DNA from: Stomoxys calcitrans | Lineage: Eukaryota > Arthropoda > Insecta > Diptera > Muscidae | Assembly: GCF_963082655.1 (NCBI RefSeq) | Contig: NC_081555.1 | Span: forward strand, 18,663,437 to 18,727,436 | DNA length: 64,000 bases | Direction of reading: 5' to 3' | Part shown: piece after piece, positions 10,179 through 20,940 of the stretch | How positions within the stretch are numbered: position 1 is the first letter of the stretch | Layout: every line of letters starts with the position of its first letter | Notes under the pieces: model-generated | Databases searched by the model: none | The model's input: only the letters and a program-made list of their open reading frames with translations | Told to the model about the DNA's origin: nothing | Translations under genes and position numbers: made by a program

Positions 10179-11800
10179 TTGGGCGATTCCTGTCTGGATT
10201 TTCTTGTTTGCTACATAAAACTGCTAAACAAAACAAATGTTGGATTTTAGATTTTTATTGTATGCGAATATCATGCACTGCATTTTTTGCGGCTAAACTT
10301 TAACAAGCACTGTATATAAGGCAAATACAAATCGAACACAAGATCCACACCCCCCCTCCCCCATACTATTCCAATAATAAATACAAAAATTTTGCTGAAT
10401 GTTGATTTCGTTTGGTTAATTTTGTTTTTAATATTGCTTAAACCAATTTTCACTGAAATGTTTTCGTAAATTTAAAATTTAATTGTTTTGTTTGTCTGCC
10501 ATATATTTTTTTGCTCTCTTTGCTCATTTCATTTTCGATAAACATTAAAAAATAATTATTTATTGTATTCATACACATTGCAAATGTTTATGAAAATATT
10601 CAGTGAATGTAAACATTTACGTTACTTGGTATGAAGAGATCAATCAACATTTTAATGGTTGATGTACGATAAGAGATAAAATATAAGGAATTTACGATTT
10701 AGATTAGAATAAAAAAAAATTACAACAAAAACATTGGAGTAAAAAAAAAATAATTTTGATATCGATATAAAAATTTGTTATCAAAGAGAAAAATTTTGTG
10801 TTTAAATAGATATAGCTCCCATATATGATATTTTTCATCCCATTTGACTGGAATTTTAAACAACAACTTGAGTCATGACTTCCAATATCCATGCTATGTA
10901 TGATCCGAAAAGGTCTATAAACAGATGCCCTGATTTGATTCGTGAGACTTGTATTATGACTTCCAGCATCCATGCCAAGTATGATCCGAATCCGTCTTAA
11001 AACTGATATTGTCCCCATATAAACCGAGGCCACCGTGGCGCAGAGGTTAGCATGTCCGCCTATGACGCCGAACGCCTGGCTTCAAATCCCAACGTGAATA
11101 TCAACAAAATTTTCCGCGGTGGTTATCCCCTAACTAATGCTGGCTACATTTCTAAGGTATCCTGCCATGTTAAAACTTCACTACCAAGTAGTGTCGCTAT
11201 GCGGCACCCCGTTCGGACTCGGCTTAAAAAAGGACGCCCCTTATCATTCAGCTTAAACTTTAATCGCACTGCACTCATTGATATGAGAGAAGTATCCCCT
11301 GTGTCTTCATGGGAAATTTAGTAGTATAAACCGATCCCCGGATTTGACTTCTTGAGCCCCAAATGTTTACATTCACTGAATATTTTCATAAACATTTGCA
11401 ATGTGTATGAATACAATAAATAATTATTTTTTAATGTTTATCGAAAATGAAATGAGCAAAGAGAGCAAAAAAATATATGGCAGACAAACAAAACAATTAA
11501 ATTTTAAATTTACGAAAACATTTCAGTGAAAATTGGTTTAAGCAATATTAAAAACAAAATTAACCAAACGAAATCAACATTCAGCAAAATTTTTGTATTT
11601 ATTATTAGAATAGTATGGGGGAGGGGGGGTGTGGATCTTGTGTTCGATTTGTATTTGCCTTATATACAGTGCTTGTTAAAGTTTAGCCGCAAAAAATGCA
11701 GTGCATGATATTCGCATACAATAAAAATCTAAAATCCAACATTTGTTTTATTTAGCAGTTTTATGTAGCAAACAAGAAAATCCAGACAGGAATCGCCCAA
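10179..11800. mobile_element. Foldback-like element: 440-bp inverted arms, 742-bp loop
   Basis: The left arm 10179-10618 begins TTGGGCGATTCCTGTCTGG. The right arm 11361-11800 ends with its complement. Spot comparison along the arms found only about two substitutions (for example near 10386 and 10215), so they are nearly identical. The loop holds minus-oriented GGCCGAA-family array sequence (ATAGCTCCCATATA, GGTCTATAAACAG) split by a SINE at 11028-11324. I see no transposase and no clear flanking target duplication. Alternatives: a foldback transposon, or an inverted segmental duplication. Confidence 0.75.
11028..11324 (+). mobile_element. tRNA-headed SINE, copy 2, with 10-bp TSD
   Basis: The head GGCCACCGTGGCGCAGAGG gives a good A box (TGGCGCAGAGG). 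The B box has decayed to GCTTCAAATCC. The body includes TTCGGACTCGGCTTAAAAAAGG and the 3' end GTCTTCATGGG. TATAAACCGA is present immediately before (11018-11027) and immediately after (11325-11334), a clean target-site duplication that fixes both ends of the element and gives 297 bp. The target is a GGCCGAA-family array. Confidence 0.85.
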
Positions 11801-11962
11801 AAAAATTTCACCGGTGGTTTTCCCCTCCTAATGCTGGCGACATTTGTGAGGTACTATGCCATGTTAAACTTCTCTATAAAAGGGTGTCGCACTGCGGCAC
11901 GCCGTTCGGACTCGGCTATAAAAAGGAGGCCCCTTATCATTGAGCTTAAACTTGAATCGGAC
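11801..11962 (+). mobile_element. SINE copy 3a, truncated
   Basis: SINE body from the CACCGGTGGTTTTCCCC segment to GAGCTTAAACTTGAATCGG. It lacks the tRNA head. It abuts the right arm of the foldback element and is followed without a gap by an inverted copy. Confidence 0.8.
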
Positions 11963-12179
11963 TAAGGGGCCTCCATTTTATAGCCGAGTCCGAACGGCGA
12001 GCCGCAGTGCGACACCCTTTTATAGAGAAGTTTAACATGGCATAGTACCTCACAAATGTCGCCAGCATTAGGAGGGGAAAACCACCGGTGAAATTTTTTT
12101 TCTGATGGTCTCGCCAGGATTCGAACCCAGGCGTTCAGCGTCATAGGCGGACATGCTAACCTCTGCGCTACGGTGGCCT
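11963..12179 (-). mobile_element. SINE copy 3b, inverted relative to 3a
   Basis: Minus-strand SINE with an intact tRNA-like head: A box TAGCGCAGAGG and B box GGGTTCGAATCCTGG (12113-12131 region), ending at GGCCACCG near 12179. Together with 3a it makes a near-palindrome of about 140-bp arms that share the unusual TCTATAAAAGGGTGTCGC variant. The second copy was therefore made from the first, or both from one source. Confidence 0.85.
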
Positions 12180-12249
12180 CCTGAAATGGTAGTACAGTCA
12201 TTCGCTTTCTCCATGGGGAACTATAAATAGTTATTCAGTGCATTGTTGT

Positions 12250-13500
12250 TGTTGTTTAGCTTTCGATAACTCGGGATAATAATCGATAAATTGTTATAAT
12301 ATTCGATAACATTCGATAAAAACCGTTAATGTCGGATGAAAATGCTTTGTGCAAAAAAAAAAATATGTAGAAGTTGAATATTGATATCGATTTTATTTGA
12401 ATTTATTAGATAGCGACATGTCTGCACGATAACAACCGATAATAGCAGATAAAAATGCTCTTTGCAAAGAAAATAATGTAGATATTTAATATTCATGTCG
12501 ATGTTATTTGAATTTATGGTTATTTACATGTCTGCACATTTCAAGTCATTTGATAATATCCGATTACAACCGATAAAAGCAGATAAAAATGCTCTGTGCA
12601 AAGAAAATTATGTGGTAATTAAATATTGATATAGATTTTATTTGAATTTATTAGTTATCGAATTCTATAAACATTTCAGGTCATTCGATAACATCTGATA
12701 ACAACCGATAATGTTACACAAAAATGCTCTGCGCAAAGAAAATTATGTAGAAATTTTATATTTATAAAAATTTTATTTCAGTTTATCAGTTATCGACTTC
12801 TATACACATTTCAAGTCATTTGATAAAATCCGTTAATAACCGATAATAGCAGATAAAAGTGCTCTGTGCAAAGAAAATTATGTAGAAATTAAATGTTGAT
12901 ATCGATTTTATTTGAAATTATTTGTTATCAATTTATATACACATTTCAGGTCATTCGATAACATCCGATAACAACCGATAACAGCAGATAAAAATGCTCT
13001 GTGCAAAGAAAATTATGTAGAAACTAAATATTGACATCGATTTTATTTAAATTTATTAGTTATCGATTTCTATACACATTTCAAGTCATTTGATAACATC
13101 CGTCAATAACCGATAAAAGCAGATAAAAGTGCTCTGTGCAAAGAAAATTATGTAGAAATTAAATGTTGATATCGATTTTATTTGAATTTATTAGCAATCG
13201 ATTTCTATACACATTTCAGGTCATTCGATAACATCCGATAACAACCGATAACAGCTGCTAAAAATGCTCTGTGCAAAGAAAATTATGTAGAAATTAAATA
13301 TTGACATCGATTTTATTTAAATTTATTAGTTATCGATTTCTATATACATTTGATAACACCCGATAACAACCGATAATGTTTAATAAAAATGCTATTTGAA
13401 AAGAAAATTCCGTGTAAATTTAATACTAATTTAAATTTTATTTCAATTTATTAGTTATCGACTTCTCTGCACATTTCAGGTTATTTGATCGATAATTTTG
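12250..13500. repeat. ~135-bp tandem array rich in CGATA
   Basis: The landmark GCTCTGTGCAAAGAAAA occurs at about 12344, 12457, 12591, 12725, 12861, 12995, 13131, 13265 and 13391, with steps of mostly 134 or 136 bp. Alternate units resemble each other (AAAAGTGCTCTG at 12861 and 13131; AAAATGCTCTG at 12995 and 13265), so the later part is a ~270-bp dimer repeat. Each unit has several CGATA(A) and TATCGAT motifs and an alternating AT-rich block. No coding. Confidence 0.9.
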
Positions 13501-15200
13501 TAGGGTTTTTAAATCGATATTTGTTTCGAAAACATCAATGCCATCGAAAACTATATTTTTTTAAATGATTTAAGGTTCAAAACCTTCGCATCGGTTATGA
13601 TGGCATAAAAAATTTTGTTTATTACCAATTGCTATCGCCAAATATGCTACACCTTAGTAATTTATCGATGTTTAAGCAAATTTAGTTTATGAACCCCTAA
13701 GTTTTTCTTAACTTTTTTCTATTTATTTCCTTAAAGAATTTCCTAGTTTTGCCAATGGTGTTTTTTTTGTGTCTTTAGGTTTCACATAAAATATTTCCTA
13801 ATACTTATTTATTTATTTATAACGAAAATGACCAGTTTGTGACATGTTTAGTGGCATACGAATAATGTCAACAACATCGTGTTTTAACACCATAAAACAT
13901 TGCTTTAAATGCCTTTGGCTCAAAATGTGTGTTATCATAAATTTCAAATGACAACCAAAATAACTTTTACCAAATTAAGCCAAATAAATTGCACTTGAAG
14001 GCTTTTAATAAAATTGAAGAAAAAAAACAAAAACTCGCAAAAACCAACAGCCTTAACAACGTCAGCAATGCGCATACATGGCCAGTGATGGTGTGACAGC
14101 GGCAATGATGGTTAGCCAATGACGAAATTCTTATAAACCAAAGACTGGTAGCCAATCGCTCAAAATATCAAAAACCAAAGGTGCAAAATTGGTAACACTT
14201 AAAAATGTTTTGTCATCTCTTTTTTTGGTTGATAAATGCCAAAAGCTTTTTTTGCAAATTTGGAATTCAGAATTTTATAGATTAAATTTTCTGCGTATTT
14301 TGATTAACATAATTAATTTGCCAAACACGTTTTAGCCAAATCGTTCCTCTAAATCGTGACAATAAAACTGTCTCATCAAATGTTATAAAAATATACGTAA
14401 TTTAAGTTTTTGCTTGCCTGCTAACTGTTATTGACGTTTCTGAGTGGAATGCCTAACGTTTTTATGGATACTGTTTGCTGTTTAGTATAAAATTTCCCAT
14501 TTTTTTATTTTTTATTTTTGTGAGTCGTATGTAGACCACTTACCGGTCGTATTAGCATTACTCCATGTTTGGTCAAACGCCAGCGTAACATGTATAGTAA
14601 ATCATTGCACCTAAAGCGCTAAAAAGACATGAGTGTATGTGTATGTCAAAAGCATGACACCTAACGGCTACCGGCAAATCAGGAGGTGGGAGTAATAAAT
14701 TTGGGGAAAGTTAAAAAAGAAATTTAAAAAAATGAACTGAATTTTTGATGTTTTGAAGAAGAAAAAAAAAAATATTTGAAAATTTAGAAAGGAAAGAAAT
14801 GTGTAATGTTTGGGTATCTCAGTGCCCACTGTAAGTCGAGCTCGGATTATCAGCGTCTCAACTCAAATATCATAATGGACCATTAATTATCTGCGTCTGT
14901 CATGTTTCCACATTTCTATTTTGTTGTAGTTTGTTTTGAAAGAGAGCCGAGATAGAGCAACGAATTTTGGTCACACCACTATTCTAGAAACAGCCCTTGA
15001 TGACTACAAATTTTCTTTCTGAACCAGACAAAGATTCAAAATTTAAATTTTTTCACAGAAAATAGTCCATTATTGCGTATGCATCATATAAACTAATTCA
15101 AATGTGTTATGTATACGCCACCGGGCACAATTAATATGACATTGTATACTCTGTATATACACATATGGATATTAAGTATACGCCATGTTGTACCATAACT
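13501..15200. other. AT-rich unique DNA, no gene seen
   Basis: Mixed AT-rich sequence with short A/T runs; the longest frames are about 60 codons and featureless. No repeat family was recognised apart from a little TATCGAT carry-over at the left edge. Confidence 0.5.
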
Positions 15201-15201
15201 A

Positions 15202-15435
15202 TTGGTTGCCCAAAAAGTAATTGCGGATTTTTCATATAGTCGGCGTTGACAAATTTTTTCACAGCTTGTGACTCTGTAATTGCATTCTTTCTTCTGTCAG
15301 TTATCAGCTGTAACTTTTAGCTTGCTTTAGAAAAAAAGTGTAAAAAAAATATTTGATTAAAGTTCATTCCAAGTTTTATTAAAAAGGCATTTACTTTCTT
15401 TTAAAAAATCCGCAATTACTTTTTGGGCAACCCAA
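15202..15435 (+). mobile_element. Mariner-derived MITE, copy a
   Basis: TIR TTGGTTGCCCAAAAAGTAA at the left and its complement ending CCCAA at 15435, with TA on both sides. The internal sequence matches nine other copies in the window: GTCGGCGTTGACAAATT, then CACAGCTTGTGACTCTG, then TCAGCTG, then a 3' half shared with the mariner relic at 26036-26983. It is about 234 bp and has no open frame. The left TIR has lost one G. Confidence 0.9.
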
Positions 15436-15502
15436 TATAAGGAATAAGCCAACTAAAACACTTTTTTAGGGCAAACTCTTAACTTGTTTGTTTGGTAATA
15501 AC

Positions 15503-15787
15503 GCGAGGACGTCGAGTGTGAACATCTTTACGGGGAGTAAAATGGCCATTACGGCAATAACAACCAGGACGATAAGATCACGAACAGTCTTGCAGTGTAA
15601 GAAGAAGATTAACGCCTTCTTTGAAGATGGCAAAATCCGCAACGTTTCGGTGCCGGGCCATAACGGAGTAAGGGGGAATGAAAGGGCAGACGATTTGACA
15701 GCGAAGGCCAGAGAACTGCCGTCGATGAACTTGGTTAACCCGAAGCCTTTCGGGTCGAAGCAGTACGATTTAATAGCGTGGGCGCTG
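15503..15787 (+). pseudogene. Non-LTR retrotransposon RNase H relic, copy 1
   Basis: The frame ARTSSVNIFTGSKMAI, then RTIRSRTV, then SVPGHNGVRGNERADDL, then KPFGSKQ matches the RNase H domain of the relic at 52450-53870 (ARTSSMNIFTDSKLAI, VPGHSGVTGNEKVDDL). The TDS motif containing a catalytic Asp has become TGS here, so the domain would be inactive. It is a small fragment starting after the MITE at 15435, with an interrupted 3' side. I infer an I/LOA/R1-like element because those carry RNase H after the RT. Confidence 0.75.
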
Positions 15788-15989
15788 TGAAACAGCTGAG
15801 GAAGTCTGATATCAGACAGTGACTATGAACTAATCTAGGGGTTTGAAATACCTTGCATGCAGCTAGGCAGGCATCATTATGTCCTACACCACTGCTGTGG
15901 TACACGGTGTTACAACTTAGTGAATTGGTTTGTAACACCCAGTAGGAAGAGAGCTAGTCCCATTGATGAGCAAACCGATGGACTCAGAA

Positions 15990-16329
15990 TCATTTATTGA
16001 TTCGATTTAGCTATGTCCGTCTGTCTGTCCGTCCGTCGGTCTATCCATGTTAATTTATGTACAAAGTATAGCTCGCAATTTTCATCCGATCGTCTTCAAA
16101 TTTGGCATAAGCATCTTTTTTGGCCTGGAGACGAAGCCTATTGAAATAAGAAAAAATCGGTTCAGATTTGGATATAGTCTCATACATATGTTCATCCGAT
16201 TTTGAGAACTATTGCAATAAAGTGGTCATTTGTCAACCGATTTAGTCAAAATTTGGTAGGAAGGGTTTTCTTTTGACTCTCGACATTACTGGTGAGTTGC
16301 ATAGAAATCGTTTCAGATTTAGATATAGC

Positions 16330-16361
<32 letters not shown>

Positions 16362-17230
16362 CGCCCGAATTTCACTTCTAGAGCCACTGCAAGTGCATTT
16401 ATTGACCAATCTTGCCAACATTGTGTCGCACGCTTTCCTCGATTACTATCACAATATCTAAGAAGTTTGGTAGAAATCGGTTCAGATTTGGATATAGCTC
16501 CCACCTATATGTTCGTCCGATTTTGAGAAATATTGCAATAAAGTGCTTATTTGTTAACCGATTCTCTAGAAATTTGGCAGAAATGAATTTCTTATGACTC
16601 TCGACGTTACTGGTGATTTTCATAGAAATCGGTTAAAATTTAGATATAGCCTTCGTACATATATATCGCCCGATTTTCACTCCTAGAGCCACTTCAAGCG
16701 CATTTATAGACCAATCTTGCCAAAATTTTGTACAGCGCTTTTCTCGACGACTACCACAATATCTAAAAAGTTTGGTAGAAATCGGTTCAGATTTGGATAT
16801 AGCTCCCACCTATATGTTCGTCCGATTTTGAGAAATATTGCAATAAAGTGCTTATTTGTTAACCGATTCTCTCGAAATTTGGCAGGAGGGATTTTTTTAT
16901 GACTCTCGACGTTACTGGTGAATTTCATGGAAATCGGTTCAGATTTAGATATAGCTGCCATATATGTATATCGTCCGATTTTCACTTTTAGAGCCACTGC
17001 AAACGCATTTATTGACCAATCTTGCCAATATTGTGCACAACGCTTTCCTCGACGCCTACCACAATATCTCAGAAGATTGGTCAAAATCGATTCAGTCTTA
17101 GATGTAGTTTCCATATATATGTTCGTCAGATTTTGAGAAATTTTCAATAATGTTGTCATTTGTCAATCGTAATTGTTACAGTTTGAACATATTTTCTCGA
17201 AACTTGATACGGATTTGATTTAATACCCCA
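15990..17230. repeat. ~305-bp tandem array with GTCY head
   Basis: It begins with TTTAGCTATGTCCGTCTGTC, a GTCY microsatellite. Then the landmark TCCGATTTTGAGAA occurs at about 16191, 16512, 16817 and 17122 (steps 321, 305, 305). Each unit contains ATCGGTTCAGATTTGGATATAG and GACTCTCGACGTTACTGG. Unit and microsatellite resemble the GGCCGAA-family repeats but with about twice their 153-bp period (306), so it may be a dimer form. A TA-repeat sits inside one unit. Confidence 0.8.
16333..16362. repeat. (TA)n microsatellite
   Basis: About 14 TA dinucleotides expanded inside a CTGCCATATATG box of the 305-bp array; other units have only short versions. Confidence 0.9.
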
Positions 17231-18884
17231 TCTGAAAACACCCAATGAAGCTTCGAAGTCAACATTTTAAGTATATTTTGTTTCCATGATTTGTTTTTTT
17301 TAGAAAAAACCTATTTTGCTTGCAGAAAAAAATCTATGCCTTTGTTATCTGAAGAGAATTTTATGCCATTTAAATTTTTACCAATATTTTTATTATTCTC
17401 AAAATTACCGTTTCAATGGATTTTTTTGCTGTTTTGCAATTTATGCTTGTGTACTTTCGTTGATTTTTTGTTTTTCGTTGCTTGGCGTTGTCATATCATA
17501 AAAAAATTTCTTGTTTCAAAAAAAAAAAAACACTTGTTTCAGCAAACGCCTGCATAAGTTGTACTCAAAAAAACTAAAACGGCAACAAAAACACTTAATG
17601 GGAACTTTGGCACTTTCACTAAATAACTTAAAGAGCAGGTTGGCTTGTCGTTTTGTTTTACATATTATGTTGCCTCTTTCTTTCTTATAAGAAAAAATGA
17701 ATTTTTTTTTGTCATGTAGCTTAATGACCTTAATTTTTGTATTGCTTATACAATTCTCTGTAATTTCATATTAAAACAACAATACTAAATTTCATCTGCA
17801 AGTAAAATGGTGGCAACAAAATCTGCGTAAAAGAACCAGTTTTTGATTTTACACATAAAGATTCACTTTATTTATATTGGTTTTTTATTTCACTTTATAA
17901 TTGATTATCACTTAGAAGCGTTGAAGAAGAAAACAAAAAATTTATTCCAATCGAGAGAATTTCTTTGGGTTAGCCCTTATCGCACTAACATTTGTCGCAC
18001 ACTCGTTGTGATCTTGTTTTTGTTGTTGGTTGTTTGGTTTGTTACTCGTTTTGACACAGCGCCACCTAACGTACGCACGCACGCGTTCGCTGTGAAAATA
18101 CAACTGAATGTTGGCCGCTGATCGAGAGTGCTTTCGAGGCTCGGCCGAACTCTGAATTAAGCTCTCTGTATGAGTTGCCTGTCAAAATGAGTTGTCAAAA
18201 AAAAGGAAAGAAAAGAAAAGCAAAACAAATAAAAAAAAATAGCCAGCAAGCAGCAGAATATAATTGAATGAATAAATGAATGAATGATCGTTGGCTGGCA
18301 TGACAGCTAAGAAATCGAAATCGACTCAGGCGTCAACAACTAACCCACAACTCTTGCTTACAACTTGACTTAAAAACGTCAGAGACCACAAAATTAAATA
18401 CTTTCAACCGTGGGCAAGAATAACAAAACTGCTTCAAAACCAAAAGCAAAACAATAACAACAATGGCAACACTATACTAGTATATAGCGCAACAGTAGTA
18501 AACAACCGCAAAATGTACACAAACGATAACACACGACGATCACACAACCGCTTCCATAAATGTGAGTGAGGAAAAATTACAAAAACAAAAAGTGTGTAAT
18601 TAAAGAACAACGAGCAGCCGACTGGCCATAATACTAGCAACAATATCATTAGGAGATCATATCGCTGAGTGTTAATAGAAACAGGGATGTAAGGGTTGCC
18701 AATAGCAAAAAATTACTGAAAAAAATTATAAAAGTAAAAAAAATAGTGCAAACGTCTTGACATGTGCAATTCATTCATGCACGGAGGGTATTAAAAAATT
18801 CGGCTGGTTCGTTCTTGTTTAAATTATTTTTTTTTTGTTACTTTATTTTGTATTATTTGTTTCTATTTCCTGGATATTTTATTT
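17231..18884. other. Unique DNA with a GC-richer island at ~17990-18180
   Basis: Mostly AT-rich with A/T runs. Around 17990-18180 the composition shifts (GCGCCACCTAACGTACGC, CGAGAGTGCTTTCGAGG), unlike any repeat family here. It could be a promoter, 5' leader or enhancer, but no splice or start signal decides it. No convincing open frame. Confidence 0.35.
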
Positions 18885-19466
18885 CTATTTTATTTTATGT
18901 TATATTATTTTGTTTTGTTTCTTTTCTTTTCTATTTTTTTGTCTATTCTATTCTATTTTGTTGTTTTATTTTATATTTTTTTATTTTGTTTTATTTTATT
19001 TTATATTTTTTATTTAATTTTATTTTATTTTATATTATTTTATTTTATTTTATTTTATTTTATTTTATATTATTTTATTTTTTATTATTTTATTTTATAT
19101 TATTTATATTATTTTATTTTATTTTATTTTATGTTATTTTATTTTATTTTATTTTATTTTATTTTATTTTATTTTATTTTATTTTATTTTATTTTATTTT
19201 ATTTTATTTTAACTTATTTTATATTTTTTTATTTTATGTTTTATTTTATTTTGCTTTATTTCATTTTATATTTTTTATTTAATTTTATTTTATTTTATTT
19301 TATATTATTTTATTTTATTTTATTTAATGTTATTTTATTTTATTTTATTTTATTTTATTTTATTTTATTTTATTTTATTTTATTTTATTTTATTTCATTT
19401 TATTTTATTTTATTTTATTTTATTTTATTTTATTTTATTTTATTTTATTTTATTTTATTTTATTTT
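18885..19466. repeat. (ATTTT)n pentanucleotide microsatellite, ~580 bp
   Basis: TTTTATTTTATTTTATTTTA runs almost unbroken, with occasional substitutions and a duplicated block (TATATTTTTTATTTAATTT near 19000 and 19270). The Phe/Ile/Leu/Tyr open frames here are artefacts of the repeat. Confidence 0.95.
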
Positions 19467-20204
19467 AACTAACTTAACTACAACATTTCAATCAGCGGCA
19501 ACATTGTTCCCCTCTAACAAATTTCCAAAAGCAAAAACCACAAATAACGTTTTCAATTACAAATGCACTACACGGTTTCACCTTATACCCCACCCTAACC
19601 ACTCTCCTCCTATTCTACACCATGCCGCATACTCAGGTAACGGAAGGGAGTCTTCCATGCTTTCTAGTTTGTCTTTGTTGTGTTATGTCAGCATTATTAG
19701 AGTGCCAACAACATTTGTGCTACAATACAAAAAAAAAAAAACAAGCTGTTGTTGGAGCTCTTCGTCTTTGATATTCTTATGTTTTGTGCGTGTGCGTGTG
19801 TTTGTGTCTGTGGCTCCCCCGTAAAATAACAAAAAAGGCTAAATGTGTTAAACAAACAATACAGAGTTAGTACACAGCAAAACAAGCGAATGAAACGCCG
19901 ATAACATTCGAAAAGAGAAATACCATGAAAATATCAGCTATAAGCTCTCTCTTGAAAACAAATGTCGGGAGAGAGAGAGAGAGAGAGAGAGAATTAAAGT
20001 AGAAGAATCAAAATGCCGACTCACTGTGCTATACGTTTAGGGATGTCAATAAATAAATTTAGAATTTGAAGGAAACTAAAGCTCGGCTGGGAAAGGGCTT
20101 CGTATAAGAGCAGAGTTAATTGACATACATAAGGGAGTCAGTCTACCCGACAAAACATTTAAACATTAATATATAAAATGAAATAAAAAAATATAAAATA
20201 AGTA
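19467..20204. other. Unique noncoding DNA with a (GA)n run
   Basis: Unique sequence with a GTGTGCGTGTG stretch near 19788 and a (GA)12 run at about 19969-19992. No gene seen. Confidence 0.5.
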
Positions 20205-20640
20205 AAAGCGTGTTAAGTTCAGACAGGCCGAATCTTATATACCCTCCACCATAGATCGCATCTGTCTAGTTCTTTTCCCGGTATCTCTTTTTAAGCAAAC
20301 AAATGATAAAGAAATGCTATGATATTGGAGCTATATTAACTTATGGTCCGGGCCATAATTGAATAATGAATGTTGAAGACCATAGTAGAAGTCATTGCAC
20401 AACATTTCAGCCAAATCGGATAGGAATTGCGCCCTCTAGAGGCTCAAGAAGTCAAGACCCCAGATCGGTTTATATGACAGCTATATCAGGTTATAAACCG
20501 ATTTGAACCATACTAGCACAGTTATTGGAAATGATAAGAAAACACCTCATGCAAAATTTCAGCCAAATCGGGTGAGATTTGCGCCCTCTAGTGACACAAG
20601 AAGTTAAGATCCAAGTGGATCTCGATATTGATAGTTTTTA
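20205..20640 (+). mobile_element. GGCCGAA-family (Helentron/DINE-1-like) repeat, 5' portion
   Basis: Head AGTAAAAGCGTGTTAAGTTC, then AGGCCGAATCTTATATACC and CTCCACCATAGATCGCA, followed by two partial internal modules (GCGCCCTCTAGAGGCTC, CGGTTTATATGACAGC). It is truncated at about 20640, where a different repeat begins. Confidence 0.75.
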
Positions 20641-20940
20641 GAGCCCGCACCCAAACTTTTGCTATAAGGGGTTTAAATGAAACATATTTGAGATTAGAAA
20701 ACGAATTTGATATCCAAATTTGAGGCCAATGCCAATATGGGGTTTAAATAAATGATATTTGAGAATAGAGCACGATGCTGATATATTGTCAGGGCTAAGT
20801 GTTTGGGCAACAACTCACCTCCGAAAACACACCTAAATTGGACATCATCACAATATCGGACAGAAATAAAGACTTTTAAGAATGGAGTATATCTAATACC
20901 CAAATGTTAATGACCCTCCGAGCGAATTCATAGACCAATA
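20641..20940 (+). repeat. ATGAAA-ATATTTGAGA family repeat fragment
   Basis: Contains AAATGAAACATATTTGAG and a relative 65 bp later, with AGCACGATGCTGAT and CTCCGAAAACACACC. It is the same family as the longer block at 61386-62650. The function is unknown; it reads as decayed transposon DNA. Confidence 0.55.

Noticed and set aside
18764..19824. Phe/Ile/Leu/Tyr-rich open frames resembling membrane proteins
   Set aside because: Direct translation of an (ATTTT)n microsatellite.
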